A DNA stretch of 64,000 bases from UBA7236 sp964463165 (lineage in GTDB: Bacteria; Bacteroidota; Bacteroidia; Chitinophagales; BACL12). The stretch is taken from positions 124,001 to 188,000 of the forward strand of contig CAYXBK010000003.1 in the NCBI GenBank assembly GCA_964463165.1, in the 5' to 3' direction. Shown in pieces: positions 26,107-33,494 of the stretch. The position numbers were made by a program, and so were the translations under genes. Under the pieces are notes generated by a model. That model worked only from the letters and a program-made list of their open reading frames with translations. It was not told the origin of the DNA and did no database searches. Every line of letters begins with the position of its first letter. The stretch's first letter is position 1.

Positions 26107-26625
26107 TTACCAGGATACCGGCGAAAAATAGGTCGGATATTCATCAGATGGATCGAAACGGATCACAAGATATTCCTTTCCGTAGTCGTCGGTTTCAAAT
26201 GTATAATAGTATGTTGTTTCGGTTAATTCGCTGTCGAGTGCATCTCTTTCGAAATTATATTGCGGTGTGCAATTATAAAATCCGCGGAAATTTCCGGATG
26301 CCGGATGAACAGTAAATTGTCCTTCAGTACTCCAGTCAACTGTTCCTTCATAATATGAAAATGCTTCCGTGCGGCAGCCATAATAATTTGCTACGCTGAT
26401 AAAATACATTTCATATTCTCCGTTGTCTTTAAAATCAAATGCAATAGTCATTTCAAAAGGATTTCCCTGGTAACTGCCGTCGTACCCCCAATAATCTGCC
26501 ATGGCAAATGTGCCGTATTGCCATTGTCCTACCATTTCGTCCGGAACATTTGCATTTGCAAACGGATCTTTTTTACAGGATATAAGTGCAAGTGCACTGA
26601 CGAAAATTAAAATTGTTTTTTTCAT
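26107..26625 (-). CDS. Small lipoprotein under a LytTR-type operator
   Basis: A 172-residue predicted lipoprotein. The signal peptide MKKTILIFVSALALISC ends in a lipobox with Cys17, followed by KKDPF. The mature domain is beta-rich and resembles lipocalin-like Bacteroidota lipoproteins (MVGQWQYGTFAMADYWGYD opening, EMTIAFDFKDNGEYEMYF strand). The ATG at 26625 begins the signal peptide; the longer frame to 26775 is not supported. Upstream, 84 bases from the start, is a paired operator shared with three neighbouring units, so it is probably controlled by the LytTR regulator at 28728. Function unknown. Confidence 0.75.
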   Translation of the reverse strand: MKKTILIFVSALALISCKKDPFANANVPDEMVGQWQYGTFAMADYWGYDGSYQGNPFEMTIAFDFKDNGEYEMYFISVANYYGCRTEAFSYYEGTVDWSTEGQFTVHPASGNFRGFYNCTPQYNFERDALDSELTETTYYYTFETDDYGKEYLVIRFDPSDEYPTYFSPVSW

Positions 26626-26702
26626 AATTGTAGTTTTTGTTTTTAATGATGTGATTGTTTGATGCTGTAAAATTGCATTAGTGCAATACATAATAGAAGC
26701 AG

Positions 26703-26738
26703 TTCCGGATGAACTGTAATTTTTGCAGAATGAATTGA
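26703..26738 (-). promoter_or_regulatory. Paired LytTR-type operator before the lipoprotein gene
   Basis: ATGAACTGT (26709-26717) and ATGAATTGA (26730-26738) lie 21 bases apart. On the coding strand the first reads ACAGTTCAT, which matches the published LytTR half-site pattern [TA][AC][CA]GTTN[AG][TG] at every position. The extended box TTCCGGATGAACTGT is shared with sites at 28416, 29584 and 31789. Confidence 0.6.
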
Positions 26739-26753
26739 TGAAATTGAATGCAT

Positions 26754-26786
26754 AAAAAAACCTGCAGGTTTGCACACTGCAGGTTT
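26754..26786 (-). terminator. Intrinsic terminator of the delta-60 repeat gene
   Basis: AAACCTGCAG (26758-26767) pairs with CTGCAGGTTT (26777-26786) around a 9-base loop. On the minus strand a run of seven Ts follows. It lies 26 bases past the stop of the T9SS gene at 26812. Confidence 0.75.
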
Positions 26787-26811
26787 GATTTTCGAACTGA
26801 CTATAACAAAT

Positions 26812-28347
26812 TTATTTCACCACCTGAAATACAGATGTGGTAGTACCATTTTTGGTGAAAGCTGTCAATAAATAACTGCCGCTACGGATACTTGCAGGGA
26901 GATGGATTATATGAGTGTAATTTGAAGAGTTCATCTCTTCCTGATAAATAACTCTGCCGTTCATATCCGTGATCATCAGCAATTGTAAATCATCAGAAGC
27001 TGCATTCATTTCGATCTGAATCTGATCAACTGCCGGATTCGGATATAATCTGATTTCCTTTATTGCAGATACAGGATTACTTATTGCAGAAGCAATATCA
27101 ACTGTAATTTTCATCAGCATAAAATCCGAATAATCATCCTGATCCACACTCCCGCATGCGATCACTGACGCATCGTCTGAAATTACAATTGAACGCAAAG
27201 TAAGTGCACCTAAGTCCGGGTCAGGTGTGATGATGCCGTCTGTGCCGAATGTATTGTCCACTAAACCATTTTTATTCAGACGGATAAATGCTGCATTTCC
27301 ATCACGCACTCCGCATAATACTATTTTATTATCGGGTTGAACTGTTACATCATTTATCAGATCTGCTGCAGCCGCAGAATTTATATAGCTGACGCCAGCA
27401 GTTCCGAATGTGGGATCCAGGATTCCGAATTTATCAATACGTGCGATCATATGCTGATCGATCGCTCCCGAATGATGATTACCTGCCAAAATAAAACTGC
27501 TGTCGCTTTGCATTGCCATACCAAAACATTTATCAGCAGTACTTCCGGAGCCGATTGTCATTTTGCCGTCGATACTGAAGGTTGGATCGAGCAGGCCATT
27601 TTCAAAATATCTTGCTGCTGCGAAATAAAAACTGCCGGGTCCGGAATAACCGGAAACAACAATTTTTTTGTCAGCCTGCAACAACAGCGAATAAATAATA
27701 TCCTGTGAAGTTGAAAAATCTGTATACACAAAACCATCGTTGCCGAAATCTTCATCAAACGATCCGTTGGAAAGAAAACGAACAAGTAAAAAATCATCCG
27801 TTCCGTATTTATAAGAACTTCCGGCAACAAGAATTTTACCGTCAGGCTGGATCACGACATCGTTGAAATCATCGAATTGTGCACTTAGATCCAATTTAAT
27901 AAATCCTGTTCCTCCAAAACCTGTATCAATTGTACCGTCGCTGTTAAATCTTGCGATCGCCGGATCCGTATAATAATTGTTGTCATAATTTCCGACAAGA
28001 ACAATTTTGCCGTCTTCCTGCACTGCCATCGCTTTTACAAGACAATGAAATGTGCTGAATTCGATCGTTGCATTTCCATTTTCGCCAAATGATTCATCAA
28101 CCGAACCATCCGAATTAAAGCGGCTTACCATAAATTCATAATGACTTCCCGCCATTGAGTTGCCTGCAACGAGAATATCACCATCAGGTAATACAACTAA
28201 ATCGGTAGCATCGTCAAATTTGCCGTTGATATCGCTTGACGCAATACCATCTTCACCAAAACTAAGATCGATACCGGAAGTTTGTGCAAATGCATTTGCA
28301 GTGGAACAAATCATTGCTGCGGTTAATAAGTAGTTAAAGATTTTCAT
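26812..28347 (-). CDS. T9SS-secreted delta-60 repeat protein
   Basis: A 511-residue secreted protein. The signal peptide ends at NAFAQ. About seven delta-60 repeats run from residue 25 to 420, with the phrases FNSDGSVDESFG, QPDGKILVAG and LDPTFG recurring every 50-60 residues, and probably fold as a beta-propeller. The C-terminal 80 residues are a type A T9SS sorting domain (IRLYPNPAVDQIQIEMN ... SGSYLLTAF). Seventy-five bases before the start is a paired LytTR-type operator with 21-base spacing, so the nearby two-component system probably controls it. It has its own terminator. Ligand unknown. Confidence 0.9.
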   Translation of the reverse strand: MKIFNYLLTAAMICSTANAFAQTSGIDLSFGEDGIASSDINGKFDDATDLVVLPDGDILVAGNSMAGSHYEFMVSRFNSDGSVDESFGENGNATIEFSTFHCLVKAMAVQEDGKIVLVGNYDNNYYTDPAIARFNSDGTIDTGFGGTGFIKLDLSAQFDDFNDVVIQPDGKILVAGSSYKYGTDDFLLVRFLSNGSFDEDFGNDGFVYTDFSTSQDIIYSLLLQADKKIVVSGYSGPGSFYFAAARYFENGLLDPTFSIDGKMTIGSGSTADKCFGMAMQSDSSFILAGNHHSGAIDQHMIARIDKFGILDPTFGTAGVSYINSAAAADLINDVTVQPDNKIVLCGVRDGNAAFIRLNKNGLVDNTFGTDGIITPDPDLGALTLRSIVISDDASVIACGSVDQDDYSDFMLMKITVDIASAISNPVSAIKEIRLYPNPAVDQIQIEMNAASDDLQLLMITDMNGRVIYQEEMNSSNYTHIIHLPASIRSGSYLLTAFTKNGTTTSVFQVVK

Positions 28348-28415
28348 ATCATTTTTTTTATTTGTTTAATATTAATGATGCAAAAATGATATGATATAAA
28401 TCCCGGTTAAAGGCT

Positions 28416-28451
28416 ATTCGGATGAAGTGTAAATTTTGGGTGATGAATTGT
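28416..28451 (-). promoter_or_regulatory. Paired LytTR-type operator before the delta-60 gene
   Basis: ATGAAGTGT (28422-28430) and ATGAATTGT (28443-28451) are 21 bases apart, 75 bases from the start codon. The extended box ATTCGGATGAAGTGT matches the copies at 26703, 29584 and 31789 in 12 or more of 15 positions. Confidence 0.6.
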
Positions 28452-28466
28452 TCGGTAAGAATAAAT

Positions 28467-28544
28467 CAATGTACCAATGTATCAATTTACCAATGTATCA
28501 ATGTATCAATGTACCAATTTACCGATTTACCGATGTGCCAATGG
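28467..28544. repeat. 8-bp tandem repeat array, about 9.7 units
   Basis: Nine consecutive octamers of the form CRATKTRY (CAATGTAC, CAATGTAT, CAATTTAC, CGATTTAC, CGATGTGC) plus a partial CAATGG. Further copies, partly inverted, occur at 28651-28702. The surrounding 28348-28727 gap holds the operator at 28416, this array, and no gene that I can see. The same octamers occur at 2535-2610 and 5070-5140. Confidence 0.7.
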
Positions 28545-28727
28545 AAATAATGTAAGGTAAGGGAGGGTGCTTTTGGATATAGCAATAAATGAAGGTATGC
28601 GTAAACAAAAGTAAATACCAATCATAAATAATTGAATGAAAAAATGTCCTTCAACCAATTTGCATATTGGTACAATTGTAAATTGGTACGTTATGATCTT
28701 TCTATACCCGCCAATTTACTCTATTGC

Positions 28728-29504
28728 CTACTTCCCCATCCATTCTTTAAATTCGGAAACTTTTTCCCTGCTTACCAGTGCTTCTTTATCGATACCGGGT
28801 TGCAGATATAATTTCAGCCGGTTGCCAAAATAATCGTGAATCTGATCAATGCTTTTTACAGATACCAGAAATGCCCGGTTGATCCTGTAAAATTGTTGCG
28901 GATCGATCATTTTTTCAATTTCATCCATTGTATAATCGATCACGTATTTTTTATCATCAAATGTTTTGAAAAAGTTGATACGATCATCGCTGAAGAAATA
29001 GGCGATCTGATCTACTTCAACGGAAATTAATTTTTGCAGATGTTTTACCAGGAAACGTTTTCTATATTCCTTGTTTTGCATTGTTTGCTGTAATTCTTTC
29101 ACAAGCGTACTCACGTTTAACGACTGGTCTGTTGCGCCGGTATAAACTTTTTTCAGCGATTTGAATTTACCGAGAGCTGCTTCCATATCTTCTTTCTGTA
29201 TGGGTTTCAGCAGATAATCAATACTGTTTACTTTAAATGCTTTCAGTGCATATTCGTCGTAGCTTGTTGTAAAAATTACGGGGCTTTTCACTTCCACGAG
29301 GTTAAATATCTCAAAGCTCTGCCCGTCTGCCAGTTCGATATCCATCAGGATAAGATCCGGTTGCGTATTGTGTTGCAGCCAATCAACCGCTGATGCTATG
29401 CTGTCTGCCGTTCCTACAACAACAATTGCCGGATCAACGGCAAGCAGTGTTTTTTGTAATTTTTTTACTGCGAGTTCTTCGTCTTCAACAATAAAAATTT
29501 GCAT
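28728..29504 (-). CDS. LytTR-family response regulator
   Basis: A 258-residue regulator. The receiver domain (residues 1-120) has the acidic pair E7-D8, phospho-acceptor Asp55 in LILMDIELADG and Lys100 in IDYLLKPIQ. The LytTR DNA-binding domain (about 150-255) has FLVKHLQKLISVEVDQIAYF and the C-terminal FYRINRAFLVSVKSID. LytTR domains bind direct repeats spaced two helical turns apart. Four such sites lie before this gene, the kinase genes and two surface-protein genes. Its own operator at 29584 suggests autoregulation. It is 144 bases downstream of the kinase pair on the same strand and probably partners them. Confidence 0.9.
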   Translation of the reverse strand: MQIFIVEDEELAVKKLQKTLLAVDPAIVVVGTADSIASAVDWLQHNTQPDLILMDIELADGQSFEIFNLVEVKSPVIFTTSYDEYALKAFKVNSIDYLLKPIQKEDMEAALGKFKSLKKVYTGATDQSLNVSTLVKELQQTMQNKEYRKRFLVKHLQKLISVEVDQIAYFFSDDRINFFKTFDDKKYVIDYTMDEIEKMIDPQQFYRINRAFLVSVKSIDQIHDYFGNRLKLYLQPGIDKEALVSREKVSEFKEWMGK

Positions 29505-29583
29505 ATTAATAATTTGGTCTTTATTGAATAATTAATTTGTGTTCAGTGTAAAACTATGTGTTGTCCGGTTTTGATTTTATTAC

Positions 29584-29619
29584 ATTCGGATGAACTGTTG
29601 TTTTGTTTTTATCAGATGT
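29584..29619 (-). promoter_or_regulatory. LytTR-type operator before the response regulator gene
   Basis: ATTCGGATGAACTGT (29584-29598) contains ATGAACTGT, a perfect LytTR half-site on the coding strand. Its partner 21 bases on, ATCAGATGT (29611-29619), agrees at only 6 of 9 positions. The site is 86 bases from the start codon. Confidence 0.5.
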
Positions 29620-29648
29620 AATAGCCTTCAGCTGAATTGCACAATATG

Positions 29649-30680
29649 TTAAGCAATGAGCGGTAAGGTTACAATAAACTGACCGGCGGTTTCCTCAATC
29701 AGAACATCGTTTCTGTTGAGCAACCTGTATTTTTCACTTATATTCTTTAATCCGATCCCTGTTGATTCGGTTGTTTTTATTTTTTTATTCAGATTATTTT
29801 CAATTTTTAAATATCCCTGTTCGGTTGTGCTGATCGTAACATGTACAGGTTGTGTTTTGCTTACGATATTATGCTTCACCGCATTTTCAACCAAAAGCTG
29901 AAGGCTCAGAGAAGGCAAAAAGAGGTCTTTGTATTTTGCATTGATCTCAGTCGTCATGCCGAAAGCCTCTCCATGCCGTGTTTTCAAAAGTTTGTAATAC
30001 GATTTAATGAATTGCATTTCCTGGTCGAGGGTGCTCATGCCGCTTTCATTATTCCGCAGCAAATAGCGGTATACTTTGCTTAATTCATCCAGAAATTTTT
30101 CCGCCTGCACTTTATCTTCTGAAATAAGGGATGACAATGTATTAAAGCAATTAAAAAGAAAATGCGGATTTACTTTTTGTTTGAGGTTATCAAATTCCTG
30201 TTCGAGCTGCAGCTGTTCGATCAATTGTGTTTCGGCTGCTGCATCTTTGTATTTGTCGATTATATAAATTACTTCCCAAAGCGATTCGAAAATAATATTC
30301 ACTGTAAGTCCAACGAGGTAACCATATTGCAGGTCGTTCTTCTGAATTGTATATCCGCCGATATGCGCCCATTTGAATACGAAAAAGATCAGCAATACGG
30401 AAGGCGTCATGATGAGCAGATTCACAGCCAGTTTAAAAATTACCCGTTTATAGGTCACTTCTAGTGAGGGGTATTTTTTGCGAAGAAAAAAATCATAAAG
30501 GGAATGGAGCCGCCAGGATGTATAGCCGATGAAATAAATAACTACATAACCAATTACCCACAGGTTCCATTCATGAAATAATCTCTTATCAAACATGATA
30601 AAGAGCAATGCAAACGTGATAAATGGCATGGAGAGCCAGAAACCGATTACCTGAAATTTTGGGGCCTTTGGTAATTTCAT
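29649..30680 (-). CDS. LytS-type sensor histidine kinase
   Basis: A 343-residue membrane kinase of the His_kinase (LytS/YehU) family. Four hydrophobic segments fill residues 12-140, with no obvious periplasmic sensor domain. The dimerisation/phosphoacceptor motif NPHFLFNCFN carries His173. The ATPase part has a canonical N-box ENAVKHN (265-271) and G-box STGIGLKN (306-313). Its start overlaps the stop of the preceding kinase gene by 4 bases (ATGA), so the two are co-translated. The likely target is the LytTR regulator downstream. The stimulus is probably membrane-embedded or cytoplasmic given the short loops. Confidence 0.9.
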   Translation of the reverse strand: MKLPKAPKFQVIGFWLSMPFITFALLFIMFDKRLFHEWNLWVIGYVVIYFIGYTSWRLHSLYDFFLRKKYPSLEVTYKRVIFKLAVNLLIMTPSVLLIFFVFKWAHIGGYTIQKNDLQYGYLVGLTVNIIFESLWEVIYIIDKYKDAAAETQLIEQLQLEQEFDNLKQKVNPHFLFNCFNTLSSLISEDKVQAEKFLDELSKVYRYLLRNNESGMSTLDQEMQFIKSYYKLLKTRHGEAFGMTTEINAKYKDLFLPSLSLQLLVENAVKHNIVSKTQPVHVTISTTEQGYLKIENNLNKKIKTTESTGIGLKNISEKYRLLNRNDVLIEETAGQFIVTLPLIA

Positions 30681-31729
30681 ATCTCAATTTCTTTTTTATG
30701 AAACAGCGGAAGTACAATGATGCGTTCACCGTTTTCTTCCTGCACACGAATTTCTTTTGAATTGAGAAGGCGATATTTATTTAATAAATTGTCCAGTCCT
30801 TCATCCATGTTTAAATTCTGCACAATGATTTTTTCATGCAATGTATGTTTGATGATCAATTCATTTTTCAGACTATAATCGATTTGAATTGTGAGTGGTT
30901 CTTTTTTGCTTAATGCGTTCGTGTAAATAATATTTTCAAGTATCACCTGCATGCTCAATGGCGGAATGAACTGGTGCATGGCTTCTTTCGTGAGGTTTAC
31001 TGCGGTATTGATGGCGTTGCCGAAGCGTGCTTTTGTGAGATATAAATAAGATTGGGCAAATTTCATTTCATCAACGATCGGCACTAAATATTCATCATCG
31101 CCACGCAATAAATACCGATGCACTTTTGTCATTTCATCGAGAAATTTTTCAGCTTCGGTTTCATTTTCTTCAATTAATCCCGATAAAGTATTGAAACAAT
31201 TAAATAAAAAATGCGGGTTGATCTGTCCTTTCAATCCAAGTAATTTACTTTTCTGGTAAGAGTTTTTCAGTTTTTCCCCTTCGGCGAGTGAAGCTTTCCA
31301 GTTTTCCCAGTTTGCCATTCCTTCATTTATAAAAGTGATCACTGTACTCATAACACAACCATATAAAATGGTGAGCCATAGCATATGCGGCAAAGGATCG
31401 CATGCAATATATTTTAAATGATCAAAAACATAATATGCTCCGTGCATCGCACCGATATTCAACAAATAAAATACAGGGAGCATAACAATGATGCGCTTGA
31501 ATAAATCGCCTGCACCCGGAATTCTTTTTTGAATTAAAACGGCAACTGTGCCGAAAATAGCGTAAATGATAAAGAAGTAAATAATGCTTGAGAGAAAGGT
31601 TGCGCCGAAAACGCCGAATGATTTAAAAATGCATGACCCGAAAATGATCAGGTTCATAAAGAAAATATATGGCCCCACCACCCAGATGAAAACGATCGGT
31701 TCCTTGCGGCTATAGCGCTTGATTGCCAT
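30677..31729 (-). CDS. LytS-type kinase homologue with degraded ATP-binding motifs
   Basis: A 350-residue paralogue of the next gene, with four membrane segments (12-35, 42-66, 80-102, 115-136) and the same NPHFLFNCFN motif with His173. The ATPase domain is altered. The N-box reads ENIIYTN (265-271) instead of ENAxKHN, and the G-box reads MDEGLDN where GxGLxN is expected. It is therefore probably unable, or poorly able, to bind ATP. It could act as a regulatory partner that is phosphorylated by, or controls, the intact kinase in a heterodimer. It is the first gene of the operon. A triple direct repeat of the LytTR type lies 46-95 bases upstream. Confidence 0.85.
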   Translation of the reverse strand: MAIKRYSRKEPIVFIWVVGPYIFFMNLIIFGSCIFKSFGVFGATFLSSIIYFFIIYAIFGTVAVLIQKRIPGAGDLFKRIIVMLPVFYLLNIGAMHGAYYVFDHLKYIACDPLPHMLWLTILYGCVMSTVITFINEGMANWENWKASLAEGEKLKNSYQKSKLLGLKGQINPHFLFNCFNTLSGLIEENETEAEKFLDEMTKVHRYLLRGDDEYLVPIVDEMKFAQSYLYLTKARFGNAINTAVNLTKEAMHQFIPPLSMQVILENIIYTNALSKKEPLTIQIDYSLKNELIIKHTLHEKIIVQNLNMDEGLDNLLNKYRLLNSKEIRVQEENGERIIVLPLFHKKEIEI

Positions 31730-31774
31730 AGTACGAAGGTATCAAAAGCCCTGTTCTTGCCCTGACAGGCCCTG

Positions 31775-31824
31775 CTGAACCGTTAAAAATCCGGATGAAT
31801 TGTCAAAAAACCTGTATGAATTGT
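31775..31824 (-). promoter_or_regulatory. Triple LytTR-type operator before the kinase operon
   Basis: Three direct repeats at 20-21-base spacing: CTGAACCGT (31775-31783), ATGAATTGT (31795-31803) and ATGAATTGT (31816-31824). The middle copy sits in ATCCGGATGAATTGT. Each is followed by a run of As. This is the densest of the four sites. Confidence 0.6.
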
Positions 31825-31850
31825 AAAAAATGCAGGCTTAAGAAGCTTGC
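31825..31850 (-). terminator. Hairpin directly after the 204-aa gene
   Basis: GCAGGCTT (31832-31839) and AAGCTTGC (31843-31850) form a 3-base-loop stem with one mismatch on the minus strand, followed by ATTTTTT. It abuts the stop codon at 31851. Confidence 0.4.
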
Positions 31851-32465
31851 TTATAAAATACTTTTCAGGATCTTGAATTTGATCGAGTGCAATTTCTGGT
31901 CACCCGGGTTTTCAAGAGTAAGCGTATCCAGAATTTTTTCCACCTGCGGTTTTGTGAGATAGGAATATGTGAGTTTTCCTTTCTTCTTCTTATTGAGAGG
32001 AAAATATTTCTTATCCAATATTTCGACATCGAGATAATTTTCGAGCCGGTGAATATTAGCAGCAACGGTTTTAATATTGGTTTTTAAATAAGGAAATTCG
32101 TCGAAAGGCGAATCTCTTCTGCCGATTGCAAACATCGGGAATGCATATAAACCGGTGATATATTCTTTTCCTGTTTCAATATCCTTCGACTGAATGAAAA
32201 CAACATCAACATATTTCAGATCTTCCGGCTTCGGTTTAGTTTCCGCCAGTTGGTATAAAAATCCCTGATATACACCGGTTGTTTCATGATTTACGCCGTT
32301 GTGAGCGTAATTGAGAGCGCTGTATAATGCTTCATTATCGGGGTTATGTTCGCTTTTATCAAGATCATCCTGTGTAGGTCTGTCCTGCCATTTATTTGAA
32401 TTCCAGTCGGTACGGGTAAGGATGCCGTAATACCGTTCCATTGTATTTTTTTTTGCCGTACTCAT
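31851..32465 (-). CDS. Unrecognised 204-aa cytoplasmic protein
   Basis: A soluble protein with no signal peptide. It begins MSTAKKNTMERYYGILTRTD; a second Met at residue 9 is an alternative start. The central part (YVDVVFIQSKDIETGKEYI, then GLYAFPMF) is strand-rich, and the last 60 residues are basic with an amphipathic helix. The central strands slightly recall PUA-like/EVE nucleic-acid-binding folds, but I see no diagnostic motif and do not claim one. It is monocistronic, with a hairpin at its 3' end. It lies upstream of the kinase operon on the same strand but is separated from it by the operator region. Confidence 0.65.
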   Translation of the reverse strand: MSTAKKNTMERYYGILTRTDWNSNKWQDRPTQDDLDKSEHNPDNEALYSALNYAHNGVNHETTGVYQGFLYQLAETKPKPEDLKYVDVVFIQSKDIETGKEYITGLYAFPMFAIGRRDSPFDEFPYLKTNIKTVAANIHRLENYLDVEILDKKYFPLNKKKKGKLTYSYLTKPQVEKILDTLTLENPGDQKLHSIKFKILKSIL

Positions 32466-32575
32466 TCGTTTCAGTAAGTTTCTTGTAAAAGGGTTGTGAG
32501 CATTCTTCAGGGAAGAAACAGAATGTCTAAAGGTAAGATAAATTATTTAAACCGCCTTTAGCGACCCGATGCTGC

Positions 32576-32878
32576 TCAGAGGAATGTTTTGAGCACCGCA
32601 GCAATATCATCCATTTTATGGGCTTCTTCCTGCGTGGGAGATTTGCTTTCGAGTTGGATCAATATTCCGCTGTCCCAATGATAACGCAGAATGAATGGCA
32701 CTCCCTGGTAGAAGTAATTCCAAGATAAGGTATTGAAATTATCAGTTTTCTTGTTGTAACGAATAGCCAGAATTGTTTCCAGCCGTTTTGCAAGTTGATA
32801 AAAACCTTGTGTATTTCTTCCGTTACCAAAGTCGATCTGACTTATACCGGAGGTGTTTTTTACGATCTGAAAGTCCAA
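32576..32878 (-). CDS. Small unrecognised protein, TTG start
   Basis: A 100-residue protein with a two-layer alpha/beta pattern: FQIVKNTSGISQIDFG strand, QGFYQLAKRLETILAIRY helix, WNYFYQGVPFILRYHWD strands, and a C-terminal helix ending AAVLKTFL. No in-frame ATG exists upstream before a long AT-rich stretch, so the TTG at 32878 is the likely start, with no clear ribosome site. Composition and strand/helix pattern look coding. No function is proposed. Confidence 0.5.
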   Translation of the reverse strand: MDFQIVKNTSGISQIDFGNGRNTQGFYQLAKRLETILAIRYNKKTDNFNTLSWNYFYQGVPFILRYHWDSGILIQLESKSPTQEEAHKMDDIAAVLKTFL

Positions 32879-32971
32879 AAAAATAAATTTAGATGAAGGA
32901 AATTGGTTCGCGAATCCCGAAATTACGAATATATTACGACAATTCTGATGAAATTATCGCTTCCGTATGAA

Positions 32972-33002
32972 AATAAAAAAAAGGCAACCGTCTGGCTGCC
33001 TT
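32972..33002 (-). terminator. Intrinsic terminator of the RRM protein gene
   Basis: AAGGCAACC (32981-32989) pairs with GGCTGCCTT (32994-33002) with one mismatch or wobble around a 4-base loop. On the minus strand a run of eight Ts follows. It lies 18 bases past the stop at 33020. Confidence 0.7.
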
Positions 33003-33019
33003 AAAATCTTCTTCGCAGT

Positions 33020-33307
33020 TCAATAGCGATTGTTGTTGCTATATGATTTATTGTCGTATGGCTTGCGGTCTGTTTGCGGTTTTGCAACTGAAACAGAGAT
33101 CATTTTATTATGCACCGAACTGTTGTTTAATCCGTCGATTGCATTTTGACCCGCGTCGGGCATTTCAACGAAACCGAAGCCGCGTGATTGCCCTGTGAAT
33201 TTGTCGTTAATGATTTTTGCTGAAGAAACTTCACCGTATTGTTCGAATAAGAGGCGAAGATCGTCACTGGTGAGCGAATAGCTCAAACCTGAAACATAGA
33301 TGTTCAT
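33020..33307 (-). CDS. RRM-type RNA-binding protein
   Basis: A 95-residue protein consisting of a single RNA recognition motif. RNP-2 is NIYVSGLSY (residues 2-10) and RNP-1 is RGFGFVEM (residues 42-49), with the aromatic residues that stack on RNA bases in the family. The last 20 residues are Asn/Tyr-rich and basic (NKSYSNNNRY), as in cold-induced small RRM proteins of Bacteroidota and cyanobacteria. It probably binds single-stranded RNA in the cytoplasm. A monocistronic unit with its own terminator. The 187-base gap upstream shows no obvious regulatory structure, though a cold-shock-type leader is possible. Confidence 0.9.
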   Translation of the reverse strand: MNIYVSGLSYSLTSDDLRLLFEQYGEVSSAKIINDKFTGQSRGFGFVEMPDAGQNAIDGLNNSSVHNKMISVSVAKPQTDRKPYDNKSYSNNNRY

Positions 33308-33494
33308 TTAGTAAATAATTTAAAATGTTAATTAGTATAGATGAGTTTCAGACTGACGATAGAAGAAAATTCAAATAGAATACCCGCAACGGAAGAGCTA
33401 ATAACTCAATAATGATTAAAGATACAGAAAAAAACCGGAAATGGTTCAGACGAAATTCGAAACAGGGTTTTATTTCACCCAATTCAAAATTATC

